A stretch of DNA of 64,000 bases from Marvania coccoides (GCA_963854735.1 OY978099.1:558001-622000), one strand, 5' to 3'; shown: positions 44,474-57,035, numbered from the stretch's first letter. Numbers and translations: made by a program. Notes: generated from the sequence alone by a model not told the origin.

Positions 44474-47277
44474 ATGCAGGTATTCGGTTTGTTTCTGAGA
44501 GCTGCGAGAGGAGCGGTATTATTCAAATTCTTGGGCTTTCTCGTTAAATAAGGATTCAAATCAAATGTTTTTATGATCATAATTTTTTGGGTTCCTCTGC
44601 ACTGCTTCTACAGGGAGGAGTACGATGGAAATGGGCACTAATCGCTATTTTTGCCACGTCTATCCTTGTAATTTTCGGCAATACCGCCTCTCCACTCTCA
44701 ACAGGTAAGACGTTGGCGCCAGCCCCTTGTACGAAGCTCACATGATCACTAGCTGCGTCATATCGACATTTGCATTATGTTATATGGTTGCAGAGTATCG
44801 TAGAAGACCGGGGCTGCTTTTTCCTACCTTTCACAACGCTCAAGTTGTTGAGGAACCGAGTGACGGGCGAGGCAGCAGTCAGTCCCAAGTTGATCTAATA
44901 GCACTGATTGGCCGGTTCGGCCACTTCAACAGGGTGCGGTACCGGTTCTCCAACGTGCAGCTGAGCTCTGATGACACCCTCACTGTTTTCCTTGACCCCA
45001 AAATCCCGCTGCCCGTTGACAGTAACAAAACCTTCAGCGTCGATCTTCTCCATCCGGGGCGAGCCAAAGCGAAGCTGCCCACCGCGTTTGTGTACACCCA
45101 CAAAATTAAGTACGACAACCACACCCTGTTCGTGAAATATAAGCACGCAGCGGAAGGGGCAGCAACAGAGTGTCAGCGGTGGGAAGAACGTGCCGTGTAC
45201 CTGCTGCAAATACCGTTCTCTGACAATATGCGAGTACTCGGTGTTTTATAGCTTAAACCGTGATAATTTAATCAATGCTATTCGATTTTGGTTTTTTAAC
45301 CGAGTTCTCATTTTATTCTTCTTCTTATTTGCACTGCAGGTGGCACCAGTTCAACGACGGCTTGATGGGTGCTTTCTCAACGTTGCGGGAAGAGGGGCAG
45401 CTGCCGCTGGCTGAGATTGACGACGAGGGAAACATGCGGGAAATTACAGCAGACCTTGAGGCCACAGGCAACGCCTGCCCCTACGTGTTTGAACTGAGAA
45501 ATAAGGTGCCACGCCAGCTTGAAACGTGCACACGGCGCACAGCAGCGAATGAGACGCTCTGCGATGTCGAGCGGGACGCTTGGTGCACGAATGATGGTTT
45601 TGTGGTGGCGGGGCGCAAAGGTGGGCCCATCCTGCTGCGGGCGAAAGGAGTGCCGCCCTTTGGGAACAAGCTGAACCATTTCTACCAAGCCATCAGCTCA
45701 GATATCAGGTAGGAAATTTTGTTTTTTTATAAAGAGACTGTGCTGTGCATATTTTTTAGAGCCTGCCTGTATGCTTGCATCTTTCATAACGTCAACCGCA
45801 TTCTTTTCTGTTTATTAAAATTTAGGCCATGGGAGCAGATGGTGGGGACGTGTTTTCGAACGTTTTACGCCGGCAAAAGCAACACGCTGGATTTCTACAA
45901 CATATTCTACGAAGCGGAAATGCACGAGGGGATGGCAGCAGCAATCGCGTCGCGCGATCAGCGGTTGAAGGCGTTTCGCCGCCTCATGCTGCATGCAGAG
46001 CGCAGCCACCGCAGTGCGCTCAGGCACAAGGGGGCGCCGGCATGGAAGGGCTACGCTGATAAAGGGCTGGAGGTGTTGAGACGGGGGGTTGGGGTGGATA
46101 ACATAGATGTGCGTGCTGCTAATGTGTTGCTTGTTCCCTCATCCCCTAATTGAAATATCGTAGAATGCGCAACGCAAATGCACTTAATCAGTCCCTAACC
46201 GATGTCCTGCTTCCTGCTCTGTCACGTGTTGATGCAGGCGTTAGAAACGTTGCGGAAAAGGCGGCAAGAGGGGATATCTGAGATGGTTCAAAGGGCGGAC
46301 GACAGCGGAATGGCCGGCAGAGACGCAGCGCTTCTACGCAGCGCCTTGAGTGCGAGCCGGAAAAAGCTGGCTGGCATTGTGGCAGGGCTGAAGAAGGCCA
46401 GCGCTGGCGGCGCTTCTCCGCCTTCAGCGCCAGGAAGACAGCTGCGGCCAGTAGTGACCTTCATGTGGAGGAAAGAGCTCAGGCGGTGTATACTGAATGA
46501 GGCGGACTTGTTGGAGTACATTTTGCGGCGGTACAACGTATCTGTTAGAGTAACGACGTTTCTGGAGCCGATGCTGGAGACTATGCAGCTCATGGGAGAG
46601 ACTGACGTTCTGTTGGGAGTCCACGGGGCCGGCTGGGTCAATGGCATCTTTTTGAAAGAAAAGGGAGCGGCCATGCAAATGCGAGTAAAGTGTTAAGCTT
46701 TCTGGGCTTGAAATGTTAACCTTCCTGGTCCAGGTTTAAATTCGCTTTCTTCTTTGCTGCAGGTTTCCTTATGGCTGGGCTGCTAATGGGACTGCAAAAA
46801 ATTTGATTCGCGGGTGAGTTGTTCGCCTTCTTTTGTTAAGAAAGAACCGTTCCTTGCAACTTATAATAAGCTCCTTTGTCTCGCAGAGGGGCATACCAGG
46901 CTATTGTTCGAGCCAAAGGGGCATTGTACCGCCCATTTGTCAACCTCCGTCCAAATAATGCTTACTTTCGCGCATTAGACATTAAGAAAGAACAGAAACA
47001 CGGGTGAGGCAAAGAAGGGGCGAACGAGCTCTGTACACTCTACTTTGAAAAGTAAATATAATGTACATTATATATATTCAACCCTTTTTTCTTTCGAGTG
47101 TATTGCAGGAAGAGCTTCGAGTCTTCTCTCCACCCCAAGCCGGAGTGGCCGTGGCCAGCGAGCTTCAGTCCAGGGTCGCATTGGATCTACCAGAATACGG
47201 TGATAGATTTGGACGATTGGGTGCCTGTGTTGGACGATTTAATGACAGCTGCCGGGATCCCGGGCTATGACAGCTGA
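44474..47277 (+). CDS. GT61-family-like glycosyltransferase, type II membrane protein, 9 exons
   Basis: The two-codon first exon (ATG CAG, 44474-44479) splices to GGVRWKWALIAIFATSILVI, giving a short cytosolic tail and a signal anchor typical of Golgi/ER glycosyltransferases. The luminal domain contains WHQFNDGLMGAF, then GTCFRTFYAGKSN. The catalytic-domain block DVLLGVHGAGWVNGIFL follows, then FPYGWAANGTAKNLI; these are in the order seen in GT61 (DUF563) enzymes such as EOGT, POMGNT2 and plant xylosyl/arabinosyl transferases. The sugar and acceptor cannot be told. Two introns (donors at 45230 and 46681) begin GCGAGT, and the frame and the family motifs WHQF and MFPYG require them. Stop at 47275-47277. 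Confidence 0.85.
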
Positions 47278-47631
47278 CAGTTTGGTTTTTATATTTTTGT
47301 GAAAGAAAAATTAAAGCCTGATCTGCATGGTCACCATTCTGGCCGAGCTAAAGAAATGCATGGATTATTTGCACATATTCGGGGTTACTTAATTTTTTCT
47401 TTTCTTTCGCATTCAAGAGAGCACACACATTTTTTCCTTTCATATTCAAGTGAGCACCGCCCTTTGTCCTGAAACATATTTCATTTTATACACACGCACG
47501 TGCACACGTCCGAAAATATCACTGTAATCCTGAAACATCACGAACCTCCGCTTCTAATATACACACAATACAACGCATTGGAAGATTTCAGAAATATTAT
47601 CTCGCTCGCCTGGAAATTCTACATTCTTCTG
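47278..47631. other. Convergent 3' spacer
   Basis: About 350 bp between the ends of the glycosyltransferase and RabGAP genes. It is AT-rich with no feature recognised. Confidence 0.4.
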
Positions 47632-50515
47632 TTATTTCTCGCCTATTTTCACCGGCAACAAGCTAGGCAGCCCCGCCACAATGGCCGCCCCCGCCTCCCC
47701 CGCGCACTCTCGCAGCATCTCCGCGTCCGACAGCGCCACTTCAAGTTCGATCTTCCCCGCCAGGCCAACGCACAGCTCCAGTAGCCCATCGAAGTCCAAA
47801 TTGTTCTCCAGGATGCGCCGCCGCTCCCTGCTGAGCATTGCCACCGCCAGGTAGAGGTGCAGTTGGTCGGCGGGGCGCGCCCAGAGGGCCTCCCAAAGGC
47901 GAAGAACGTCGTCAAAAGCAAATTCCCGCTTGAAGAGGATGAGGACCCAGCGGTAGCAGAAGAACAGCGAGAGGGCGTCGTGGCGGGCGAGGTGGGCGTG
48001 CAGGGGGGCGTCCAAGAGGGCTAGGAGGCGGCGCAAGGCAGCTAGCTGAGCGTGCATGCCGCTGCAAAAAAAAACAATGGGAGGGGGAAAATTAGTTTAA
48101 AGTGAATTACGCAAAAATTGGGCAACCCAAACGGAAGAATTCTGCTGTTTTTGTTTTTGTTCTTACTTGCAGTCGGTGCTGAAGTTGTCCTGCAGACCCT
48201 CCATCACCGAGGCAAACATCCAAAAGGCCTCCGCCTCCACCGCGTTTTGCTCCTCAGCGGTGAGCTGCTGCCCCCGGGGCGTGGCAGCGGCGGAGCGCGC
48301 CACTACCAGAAGCGGCGACGCCACGTCGCTCATCCCTTGGCAGTAGCCTAGATCAAAGTTCCACATCACGTGCGTCAGCAGAATGCGGCGCAGGATGGTT
48401 TGGGAGGGGCCCCGCTCGCTTCGGAAGAAAGGGTGCTGGCTGTCTGCACAAAATAAACGAGACACACACAAAGTAATCGAATTGAAATGCCCTGCTGCTG
48501 CGGCATGCAGTTGATACACCAAAAAAAAACGATGAAATTTTCAAAAATAAAAAATCAATAAACCCAAAGGAAAGCGTATTAAATGTCTTTTCACTTGCCT
48601 GTTCTTCGCACGTCTTTGTCCACCAGCCCCCTTCGCTCCCGCCACATTGAGAACCGCGCAGCCTGCTCCGATGCTATCGTCTGCCACTGCCGCCGCAGCG
48701 ACAAATACTTCTTCAGCCGCACCGCCACCTCTTCCGCCCTCTCTTTCCTGCTGCTCCCGGGCGCATGCAGCCCCAACAGCATCTTCCAGGCTTCTGGCCG
48801 CGCCGAGGGCTCAATTCCGCCATAAAATGCCCTGTCCCGCATCTTTTCAACGTACAACAGCCTGCCTGTGGGGTCCGCCATCGCCTGCAGCTCCTCCAAG
48901 CTCAGTGGCGGGGGCCGAGGACGCGCCCAGCGGGGCGCGGTTTGAAACTCGCTGGAAACGGAGCGAACTATCAGCTCCCACCCCGCTGCAGCGGCAGACC
49001 TAGGGGAAGGAGGCGTCGATGAAGGAGAAGGCTGCGGCTTGTGTCCTATAGCTCTTCCCCCACCTTTCCCCTCCCCATTCTGACGATCAGCCGAACGTCG
49101 GCGGGACTCTCCTTCTTCAGCGTCGCTTTCTTTTTCTCCAGCAGCGACTGTGGGCGACGACAGGTCCCCGGTGTGCACTAGAGTGGGGCCCTGCAGCTGC
49201 GGCAGCGCGCCACTCGCCAGGAACGAAGAGGCGGCCTCTTTGGCGCCCTGCGTCAGTCTTCCTACCCGCTCTGCCAAGTCCCAAAAATGGCCCCTGGTGC
49301 TGGAAGACGCAGCCGTGGGGCTCCCCTCACCGTCTTCCGCCATGTCCTCCACCTGCCACTTGGCGAGCGGCCAGGAGAAGGCGTCCGTGCCGCCAAATCC
49401 GCCGGCGGCTTCTGGCGGTGGCGATGGCGGCAAAACGTTGGTCAGCTGCAGGGAGGTCAAGCTGCGGGTCAGCGGGTCGGCAAGATCGTTGATGAGGTAC
49501 GCACCCGGGTCTCTGGGGGAGGGCATGAGGTTGGCATGCTCTCTCAGGGCGGCCAGCAGCGCTTTGACGCCGCCGAGATTAAAGTAAAACGTGGGCAGGG
49601 TGGCGCCAGACTGTAGAACGAGCGTGACGGAGTGCTGACGCAACGGAGGGGTGTGGGGGTGGATTGCCCGCACGTCAGACAGCGGGATGGGGTAGCTGCA
49701 GGTCACATGGGAAAGGAATAAATATTAGATATAAACACTACTAAATATATAAATAAATATATAAATAAATATATAAATAAATATATAAATAAATATATAA
49801 ATAAATATATAAATAAATATATAAATAAATAAATTGCAAGGGCGATCAAAGAGAGGGGGGCGGGGTCAAAGGAAACTACTTGTTCATATATTTAAGGGTA
49901 AAAAATAGAATTAAAATTAAAACTGATTTGAACAAATCTTCAGACTCACACTGCATAGGACGAGGACGAGGAGGAGGCCGCAGCGGGAGAGGCGGCAGCG
50001 CCAGCAGCCACGCCCGCAACAGTTCCGTAAGGCTGCAAGCAAATTTGGATCAAAAGGTATCATTCAATTGGCACGTGTCCACCATTTCAACCGATTATAA
50101 TATTAAGAAGCGGCAAACAGAGGGGGCTATTCATTTCAAAGCTTACCAGCCACGTAACGAACAGCCCGTGGTGCTGTTTGACCAGCGACATGCGGCCATT
50201 GATGGAGCTGGTAGGTGTGGGCCTGATGGACACCCCCTCCCTCAGAAACACTACTGTGATGCCGGGGGAAGGCGGAGAGACGGGAGAGGGGGGCTCGTTT
50301 TCGTCCCTGCTCGGCGTCACTGGAAGGGAGAGCTCTGCAGCGGCAGCGCCATTCCCGCCTTCTGATTCCTCTGACACCCGGTCGATGGCGATGTCGGGTT
50401 GAGAGATTTTGCTGTAATTGTCGGAGCTGAGTTGACGGGGGCTGGCGAGAGGGTCCAAGGCGGGCGCAGTCAACACCCTTTGAGCAGACGCGCGCATGCC
50501 CGTGTCAGAACTCAT
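47632..50515 (-). CDS. TBC-domain Rab GTPase-activating protein (TBC1D15/17-like), 5 exons
   Basis: It starts MSSDTGMRASAQ at 50515. The N-terminal region (VVFLREGVSIRPTPTSSING; HSVTLVLQSGATLPTFYFNL) matches the DUF3548-like domain of TBC1D15-type proteins. A Ser/Pro-rich linker follows, then the TBC domain. The Arg finger lies in LVDKDVRRTD, formed across an exon junction, and the Gln finger in LGYCQGMSD. The late helix FKREFAFDDVLRLWEALWA is also standard. Such proteins accelerate GTP hydrolysis by Rab7-type GTPases on endosomes and vacuoles. The exon 3 donor is GCAAGT (near 48591), which is needed to make VRRTDSQHPFF. Intron 2 contains a 12-bp tandem repeat. Confidence 0.9.
49737..49832. 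repeat. 12-bp minisatellite in RabGAP intron
   Basis: The unit AATATATAAATA repeats about seven times with almost no variation, then decays to AATA. It lies fully inside an intron of the TBC gene. The uniformity suggests recent expansion and likely length polymorphism. Confidence 0.9.
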
Positions 50516-50872
50516 TTTGTTGGTTGGTTTCAGGTCTGGCTGCGACGCAAGCTCAGATTGCTGTCCCCAAAAAATAAAACATTGCCATTTTCTTGTGAGG
50601 TTTCGGTGTCATCAGCGCAGGGGTGATCTGATCGCATCAAGTCGGGAACATATTAATTATAATTTTTATTTAGCGAGAAAAGCAGGGGTTCACCCCCAAA
50701 AATAGGAAATAAGCGCGGAGTACTTACCTCCTTTCCTGGCCAACAGCATATTTTTAATTTCATTTAACTAATTTTGTGGCGTGCAGCACGGGGCTGGGAC
50801 CCCCATATGTGGAAACCAAGTGCATGATCAGTTGCATTTTTGAAAAATCACGAAGCAAATGTCGTAGAAAAT
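50516..50872. other. Divergent promoter region, RabGAP and DnaJ genes
   Basis: 357 bp between the start codons of two divergent genes, probably including both promoters. No RNA gene or motif is recognised. Confidence 0.4.
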
Positions 50873-51755
50873 ATGGATCCCTACAGCGTGCTCGGCGTTC
50901 ATCCGACAGCCTCCAAGGATGAGATCAAGGCTGCGTTCAGGAAGCACGCCCTACGCCATCACCCCGACCAGCACGTCCATTCTCCAGCTGCTGTCAAGGC
51001 TCAGTCGGAGGCCCAGTTCAAAGCCGTCAAGGCCGCGTACGACGTTCTCAACGAAGGTACAGCTTCATATGCTCTCTCAACCACTACTACATTCCAGGTT
51101 TCTCAATATGTATCCATTCTCTTTTTCTCCACCCACCTTTGGCAGCGAACTTTCGCCACCGCGACCGCAGCAGCAGGGCTTCTGGCTTCCGCCCCCACAC
51201 CGCCGCCGCTTCCTCCGCATCTTCTTCTTACGGTGCCTATGCTCGCAGCGCTGGGTACGACGGGCGGTCTTACTCAAACTACAATCAGTTCATGCGGAGA
51301 GCGGCATCAGGGGCGCGCTCCAACTGGCACGAATTCGTGAACAGCGGCAGTGCAGCCCTTACAGCAGGGTTGGCTGGATTGGCAAGTATTTTTCCGGCTT
51401 GTTCAAATAATAAAATTTCAAGTGAAATTGACACTTGTTTTCTTTCTTTCTTCTGCAGGTCATTGCTGGGCTCTTTTTTCTAGAGCCAATGTTTTCTTCG
51501 GCCTGGGAGACGCACAACAGCGGGAAGCTGTTCGATCAGATCGAGCAGGAGGTTGCGGAGCGGCGACAGGCAGCGGCGGCAGGGAAAAGAACGGCAGAAG
51601 AAGTGGCAGCGGCAAAGGCCGCAGCTTTGTTGCTGTCGAAAGTAGAGCAGCCAGAGGCGTCTGTAGCATTGGATTTTGCCAGCGGGGAGGCACAAGTTGT
51701 GCAGCCGCTCAGCGTGGGCGTTCAAGAGGAAGGCGGCGGCGCTCCCTCATCCTGA
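50873..51755 (+). CDS. J-domain protein with one membrane segment
   Basis: Exons 50873-51056, 51146-51381 and 51459-51755 give 238 residues. The J domain is at the N terminus: YSVLGVHPTASKDEIKAAFR, with the HPD tripeptide in RHHPDQHVH, which stimulates Hsp70 ATPase. A Ser/Tyr-rich stretch follows (SSYGAYARSAGYDGRSY). Then comes a likely membrane helix (GLAGLVIAGLFFLEPMF) and a charged C-terminal helix (FDQIEQEVAERRQAA). The organelle is not clear; there is no presequence before the J domain. The second intron begins GCAAGT, required to keep GLVIAGLFF in frame. Confidence 0.85.
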
Positions 51756-52478
51756 CTTTCTTTTCTTTGTACCTACCACAAAACTAATTCTTCCTTTCAT
51801 GATATGTTTTTAAACCGAATTAAATCAGACTATTTTTTTTTTTTCATATCATTTTTCACCGGCATATTTGATTCATGCAAATGCGAGCATTTTTTGTTAC
51901 AATTCATTTGAAAAAGAAGAGGAAGGTTGGCACGGCCTTCCATGAGAGGTGTGACGAACCAAAAACCAGCATCCCAATGCTGTTTTGCTATTTGCACATG
52001 TTTCGATGTCAACCTAGGACATGATACCTGAGAGGCTGCTAATGCTGCAACTGTGAATGGAGGGCTCAAGCCTTCATGAATCGGCGATTATTTGATAGTG
52101 CAGTACGCGGTTGGATGGTTTTCGATAGCAATATTTGTCATAATATATTTAAAAAAAAAAACTACAAACAGACGAGATAGCCCGGGAAAGGGGAGCCCAG
52201 TCGGCCCAACCAAATCAACGGTTGGTATATTAATTTTTAGAATAGCATTACATGTCGGCGGAAACCGGAATGCTAGCAAAAACCCCATCCGATGATCGAT
52301 AAATTTTTTCCATCTCGAGGAAACGGCGGGATATGCACAGAATCATTTATTAAGAATACAATTACAATCTAAAATCAATTCGGGAAGGAAAGGCACTGGC
52401 TTTCGCCCGGTTGTCGCTCCAACTCGAGATGTTTTGAGCATTTGAAATTGTATTATTAGAACGATAAAGAGAAAAGGC
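51756..52478. other. Intergenic, AT-rich, no gene recognised
   Basis: The spacer between the DnaJ and CDPK genes. A T run at 51833-51844 and an inverted repeat (CCAACC / GGTTGG, about 52206-52226) are the only structures seen. Confidence 0.4.
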
Positions 52479-54823
52479 ATGGTGAAGGACGCCTCGCCAC
52501 CGCCAGAAAACTTGGGGTACCATCGCGGTTTCACCGAAGCCTACACCCTGGGCAAAAAGCTGGGCCGCGGCGGCAGCGGCACCGTTTACGCCGCCGTGCG
52601 CCGAGCCGACGGCGAAGAGTTCGCGGTCAAGACCATCCCCAAAGTGCTCGATGACCCGCACGTCAGCGAGCGCAAGCGCGCCGCCCAGATACCCGCCATC
52701 CGCACTGAAGTCGAGGTTTTGTTGGCATTACGAGGAACTCTCAGCGTGGCAGCTGTGGAGGCTGTGTATGAAGATGACGACGCGGTGTACGTGGTGATGG
52801 AGCTCTGCAGGGGCGGGGAGGTGCTGGGGGGCAGCGCAGGTCCCGACAGGCACATGCGCTACGACGAGGCTGCCGTTGCCGAGTGCATCCGCTCTGTGTT
52901 GCGAACGGTGGCGCAATGTCACGCTCGCGGCATCCTGCACCGCGACGTCAAGCCTGAGAACTTTCTTCTAGCCTCCAGCGAGCCTGGCGCCCCCGTGAAG
53001 GCCATCGATTTCGGCCTGGCGTCGTTTTTTGCGGAGGACTCCCTCCCGGTCACTGCAGCCAACGTGGAGGGCACGCCGTGGTACCTGGCGCCAGAGTCGT
53101 GCCGTGCAAAGTGGTACCCTGCGTCGGACGTGTGGGCCGCCGGCGTCATGGCAGCGTAAGCCAGGGGGGAGGAAAAAACTATGCACTTTTTTAAAGGCTT
53201 TCCATGGGATATTTCCCCTGTTATTTTAATACTCAAAAGAACCATTGAAAAATAGTATAGTAAATACGGGTTCTCTCCTTTTCCCCTCCTTGCAGATACA
53301 TGCTCACAGGCACGTATCCTTTCATAGACAGAAAGACGCCAGGGATGCCCGATCTGGCCCGCACCCTCAAGGCAATCTGCTTCAGCGAGCTGGACCAAAG
53401 CGGCCCAGAGTGGAATGAGCTCAGCGCCGACGCGCGCGACTTTGTGGCCACGGTGCTGGTCAAAGACCCTGTGAAAAGGCCGGCGGCGGTGCAGGCACTG
53501 GCCCACCCGTTTCTGAGGGAGGAGGGGGAGGGGAGCGCCCGCCCCGACCGCCCACTGCATCACTCTGTGGTGCAGCGGTTGCAGCGGTTCTCTCAACATG
53601 GTGTGTTCAAGCGGCGAGTGCTGGAGCACATCGCTCGGGACTTGGTAAGTGTTTTTATTTTTATTAGGCTAAACCCCCAATTATCGTTTCAAACTATCAA
53701 TTATTCTCGTCCACTGTCGTGTCACCCTATCCAAATTCGCTTCTCTAACCACTTTTATTTCGTATGTGTGTTTCTTTCCAGGTAAAAATGCATTTTTCGA
53801 GAGACGGTGAGAGGTCCGCTCATGGCGGCGCAGTGTTTAAGGAACGCAGCGTGCGCGGAGCCCGCGCCTTCTTCGAGTCCAAAGAGGGCTCTCAGCACCG
53901 CCTGGCCACTCGCTCGGGCTCCGGCAGGTGGGGCACCGCCGGCTTCAGCGGCGGCGGCTCGCTCAGTGGCCGCAGCGGCCGCCGCAGCGACCCTGACCCC
54001 TCTGCCGCCTACCACCAGTACCTCGACAGGCATCCCTCTGGCGCGGAAGGCTCCATCCATGGGGGAGGCATGGTGCTGCCTGCTGGGGTGTACCTCCCTG
54101 TGGCAACTCCTTACTCACGCCGGCTGGCGGTGCTGCTGGATTCGCTGGGGACGGAGCGGGGGGACGGCAAGGTGAGCGGGGCGGACCTGGAGACGGCGCT
54201 GCGGAAGATGGGGTACAAGATTGACGGGCATGAGGTGGCTGAACTGTTCGCAGCAGTGGATGTGGCCCGGCAAGGGGCGGTGCCTAAAGACGAGCTCACG
54301 GCGAGCCTGGTGGACTGGAAGGCGCTGCAAGACACGTTCGCGGATAGGTGCGTGGCGTATTAGCCCATGAATTGCAGAAATTTTTAGTAGTTTTGGAGAG
54401 AGAGAATTCTAAGTAGTAATATTCGAATTTATACCCCGTGGCAATCATACCTGAATTTTTTATCCTGTCTTGGTTTATTATAGGTGGGTGGAGTCGGTGC
54501 GGCGGGTGTTTCAGGAGCTGGACCGCGATGGGGACGGCGCCCTGAACGCTGCTGAGATTGCTGCCGCGTTTTCGGGACACCTGGATGCGCATGAAGTCGA
54601 TGCAGCTGTGCATGCGGCGCTGGTGGAGGCAGCTGGAAAGGGGGGCGATGAGGAGCGCATCGACTTTGTGCACCTGCTGGATCTGCTGCAAAAGGGCGAC
54701 GTCGTGGAGGATTTGGAGCTTTTTGACGACCGTCTCGGCGGCAGCAGCGGGGCCCTGTCCAGGGCAGCGGCAAAGGTGAAGGCGCAGCAGCAGGGGGGTG
54801 GATGCTGCTGCAGCATGATGTGA
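52479..54823 (+). CDS. Calcium-dependent protein kinase (CDPK) with C-terminal CaaX motif
   Basis: Four exons encode about 590 residues. The kinase domain is complete: GRGGSGTVYAAV, the Lys in FAVKTIPK, HRDVKPENF, DFGLASFF and GTPWYLAPES. The segment VVQRLQRFSQHGVFKRRVLE matches the CDPK autoinhibitory junction. Unlike usual CDPKs, about 110 Gly/Ser/Arg-rich residues separate the junction from the EF-hand lobes. Of four EF-hand positions only the third loop (DRDGDGALNAAE) is canonical; the others lack Ca-binding side chains. The N terminus is MVKD, not the MGxxxS needed for myristoylation. Instead the protein ends GGGCCCSMM, where CSMM fits a farnesylation box with two further Cys for palmitoylation. 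Membrane attachment from the C terminus is therefore inferred. Such kinases relay Ca signals in plants and algae. Confidence 0.9.
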
Positions 54824-55313
54824 AGCCAAAATGGCAGTGCTCGCGACGTTTTCCTCTCCTCAAATGAATGCTCTCTTTTATTCCTTTTGATATATCTTTC
54901 TTTTACCCCCCCGTGAGCGCAGTGCTAATCACGTTGTTTAGTTCTATTAGCTAATGTATTTCTAAACTTTTACTTCCCTAAGATTGATTTAAATTTGTGT
55001 ATATCGAGCCGTTGTTAGTGACTATTTCAATACCGTGCGCATTCACAGGCCATACAGCGGTTGCGTGCCAAGGAAAGTGGGGTTGCTAAAGAAAAAAGCC
55101 ATCTGCAGCCTAACTGGACATAGTGGTTGTAGCTTGATTTACAAGTATAAGATTAAGTTCTTAGAGGCCTTTTTAAGGGGAAACCTTCTGCTGGCATTAC
55201 AAGAAAACAACTTCAGTTAACAATGTGGTGCTCAAGTTTATAAATGGTGTGGTGGTACTAAAAATGCATCAAATGAGTGGGAGAAAAAAAAAGCAGCGCT
55301 GCACTACGTAAAA
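54824..55313. other. Convergent 3' spacer
   Basis: About 490 bp between the CDPK and allophanate hydrolase 3' ends. It is AT-rich and I see nothing coding. Confidence 0.4.
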
Positions 55314-57035
55314 TCAACTTTTCTTAAATGGCGTCACGCCGTGGCCCAGCGGCCCGCCCTTCAGCCCCGTGGCATGTTCGTACGCCGCAGCCACCTCCGC
55401 CACGTACCCGTCCGTCCACGCCGGCGCCAGCATGGTGATGCCAAACGGCATCTCGATCGATGGCTTCCCGGTAGCTTCCAGGTGGGGCGCCCGCTCCGTT
55501 CCCTCCCCTGCAGCCTCGATCTTCATCACCGAGCTGGGGACCGATACCCCGCACATCTCCAGCAGGTTCACAAAGTTGGTGAACCTCCCCAGGTTGGCGT
55601 TTCTCGACAGCATGCGGATGTCGTTAAGGATATTTGGGTCCACGTCTTCCTCCTCCGTCCCGATTTCTGCCACGGTGTACACGTACGCGGTGGTGGGCAC
55701 CACCAGGATGTCGATCTTCGCGAGCTGCAGCCGCGCGGCCGCGCGCAGGTGGCCCAGCGACTGCAGCCCTTTGAACACGTCAGCAGCATTCCACTTTTTG
55801 GTGTTGGCGATGATCAGCCGGGTGACCTTCAGGATGCGCTCGTCGTTGGAGATGTCCGCCAGCTCCGGGGACTGAATGTCCGGGACGGCAGCTTCCAGGA
55901 AGCTGCGGATGCCGGAGTAGCGCTCGGCGATGAACGCACCGCCGTACAGCAGCACCGCCGTCTCTGCAAAGGGCGTGAAGTCGAATGAGGTCACCCGCTC
56001 CCCGCCAATCGTCTCCAGCCGCGCGATCGCGTCCGCCATCGCCAACTCCATCGCCATCTTCATTTTGTCGCCCCCCGGCCCCCCGCCGAACCCCCAAAAC
56101 TCAGCCCCCGGCACCGCGAATTTGAACTTCTCCCGCCAGCCGAGGGTCTTGGCCACCAGCTCCACCCGCGCGGGGCGCCAGGTGGGGTCCCCCACGTCCG
56201 TGGAGTTGTCCAGAATCGCCCTCACCACGATGCCGTCTTCAACCGACAGGACAAACACCGAAGGGCAGTCAAGGGTGGCGCAGGCGGGCACCACACCGAT
56301 GGTGGACCACCTTCCCACCGAGGGCTTGATCCCCACGATGCCGTTAAGCCCGGCAGGCACGCGCCCGGAGCCCGCGGTGTCAGTTCCAAGGGCGAAGGTG
56401 ACCATGCCTTCTGCCACGGCCACTGCTGAGCCGGAAGACGAGCCGCCAGGGGAGAAGCGGTGGTCGAAAGAGTTGGCGGGGGTGCCGTAGGGGGAGCGCG
56501 TGCCTACCAGACCCGCAGCAAACTGGTCCATGTTGGTTTTGCCCTGAAAAATCATAAAATATAAGAGCGGTTTTCATTATTAAAAAAATACAATTATAGT
56601 ACTGGATTTATACGATTTTTTCGCGGTCTGTTGAATTTGTAACATGAAATGCGTCTAAGTAATGTATATACGCGTTAAGCAGCTCACCAAGCAGACTCCT
56701 CCGGCCTTGATGATCTCAGCCACGATCAGTGCATGGCGGTCGGGGATGTAAGAAAATCCGGGGCAGGCGCAGGTGGTGGGGAACCCAGCGACGTCAATGT
56801 TGTCCTTCACGGCAAAAGGCACGCCCCAGAGGGGTCCACGCGCAAAGGGCGGCAGCTTTTCGAGCTCTGCGCAGCGCTGTATGATCTTGGCGGCGGCGGG
56901 CTTGGTGATGAACACGGCATCGGAAGCCTCGATCTTTTCGAGCAGGGCCGTGCACAGCGATGTGGGGGTGAATTTGCCGGAGGAGTAAGCCGCACGGAGG
57001 GCCGTGAGCGTCAAGTCCTCAGTGGTGACCTCCAT
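55314..57035 (-). CDS. Allophanate hydrolase, amidase domain only
   Basis: Exons 57035-56688 and 56543-55314 give 525 residues. Amidase-signature motifs are intact: the catalytic Lys in FAVKDNIDVAG, the Ser-rich loop in SPGGSSSGSAVAVAEG, and the nucleophile loop in GTDTAGSGRVPAG. LNGIVGIKPSVGRWST and the later NLGRFTNFVNLLEMCGVSVP are typical of allophanate hydrolase rather than of other amidases. The enzyme splits allophanate from urea carboxylase to ammonia and CO2. It stops just where the family's usual C-terminal domain (about 150 residues) would begin; that domain is encoded by the divergent gene 362 bp upstream. No organelle presequence is obvious. Confidence 0.92.
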
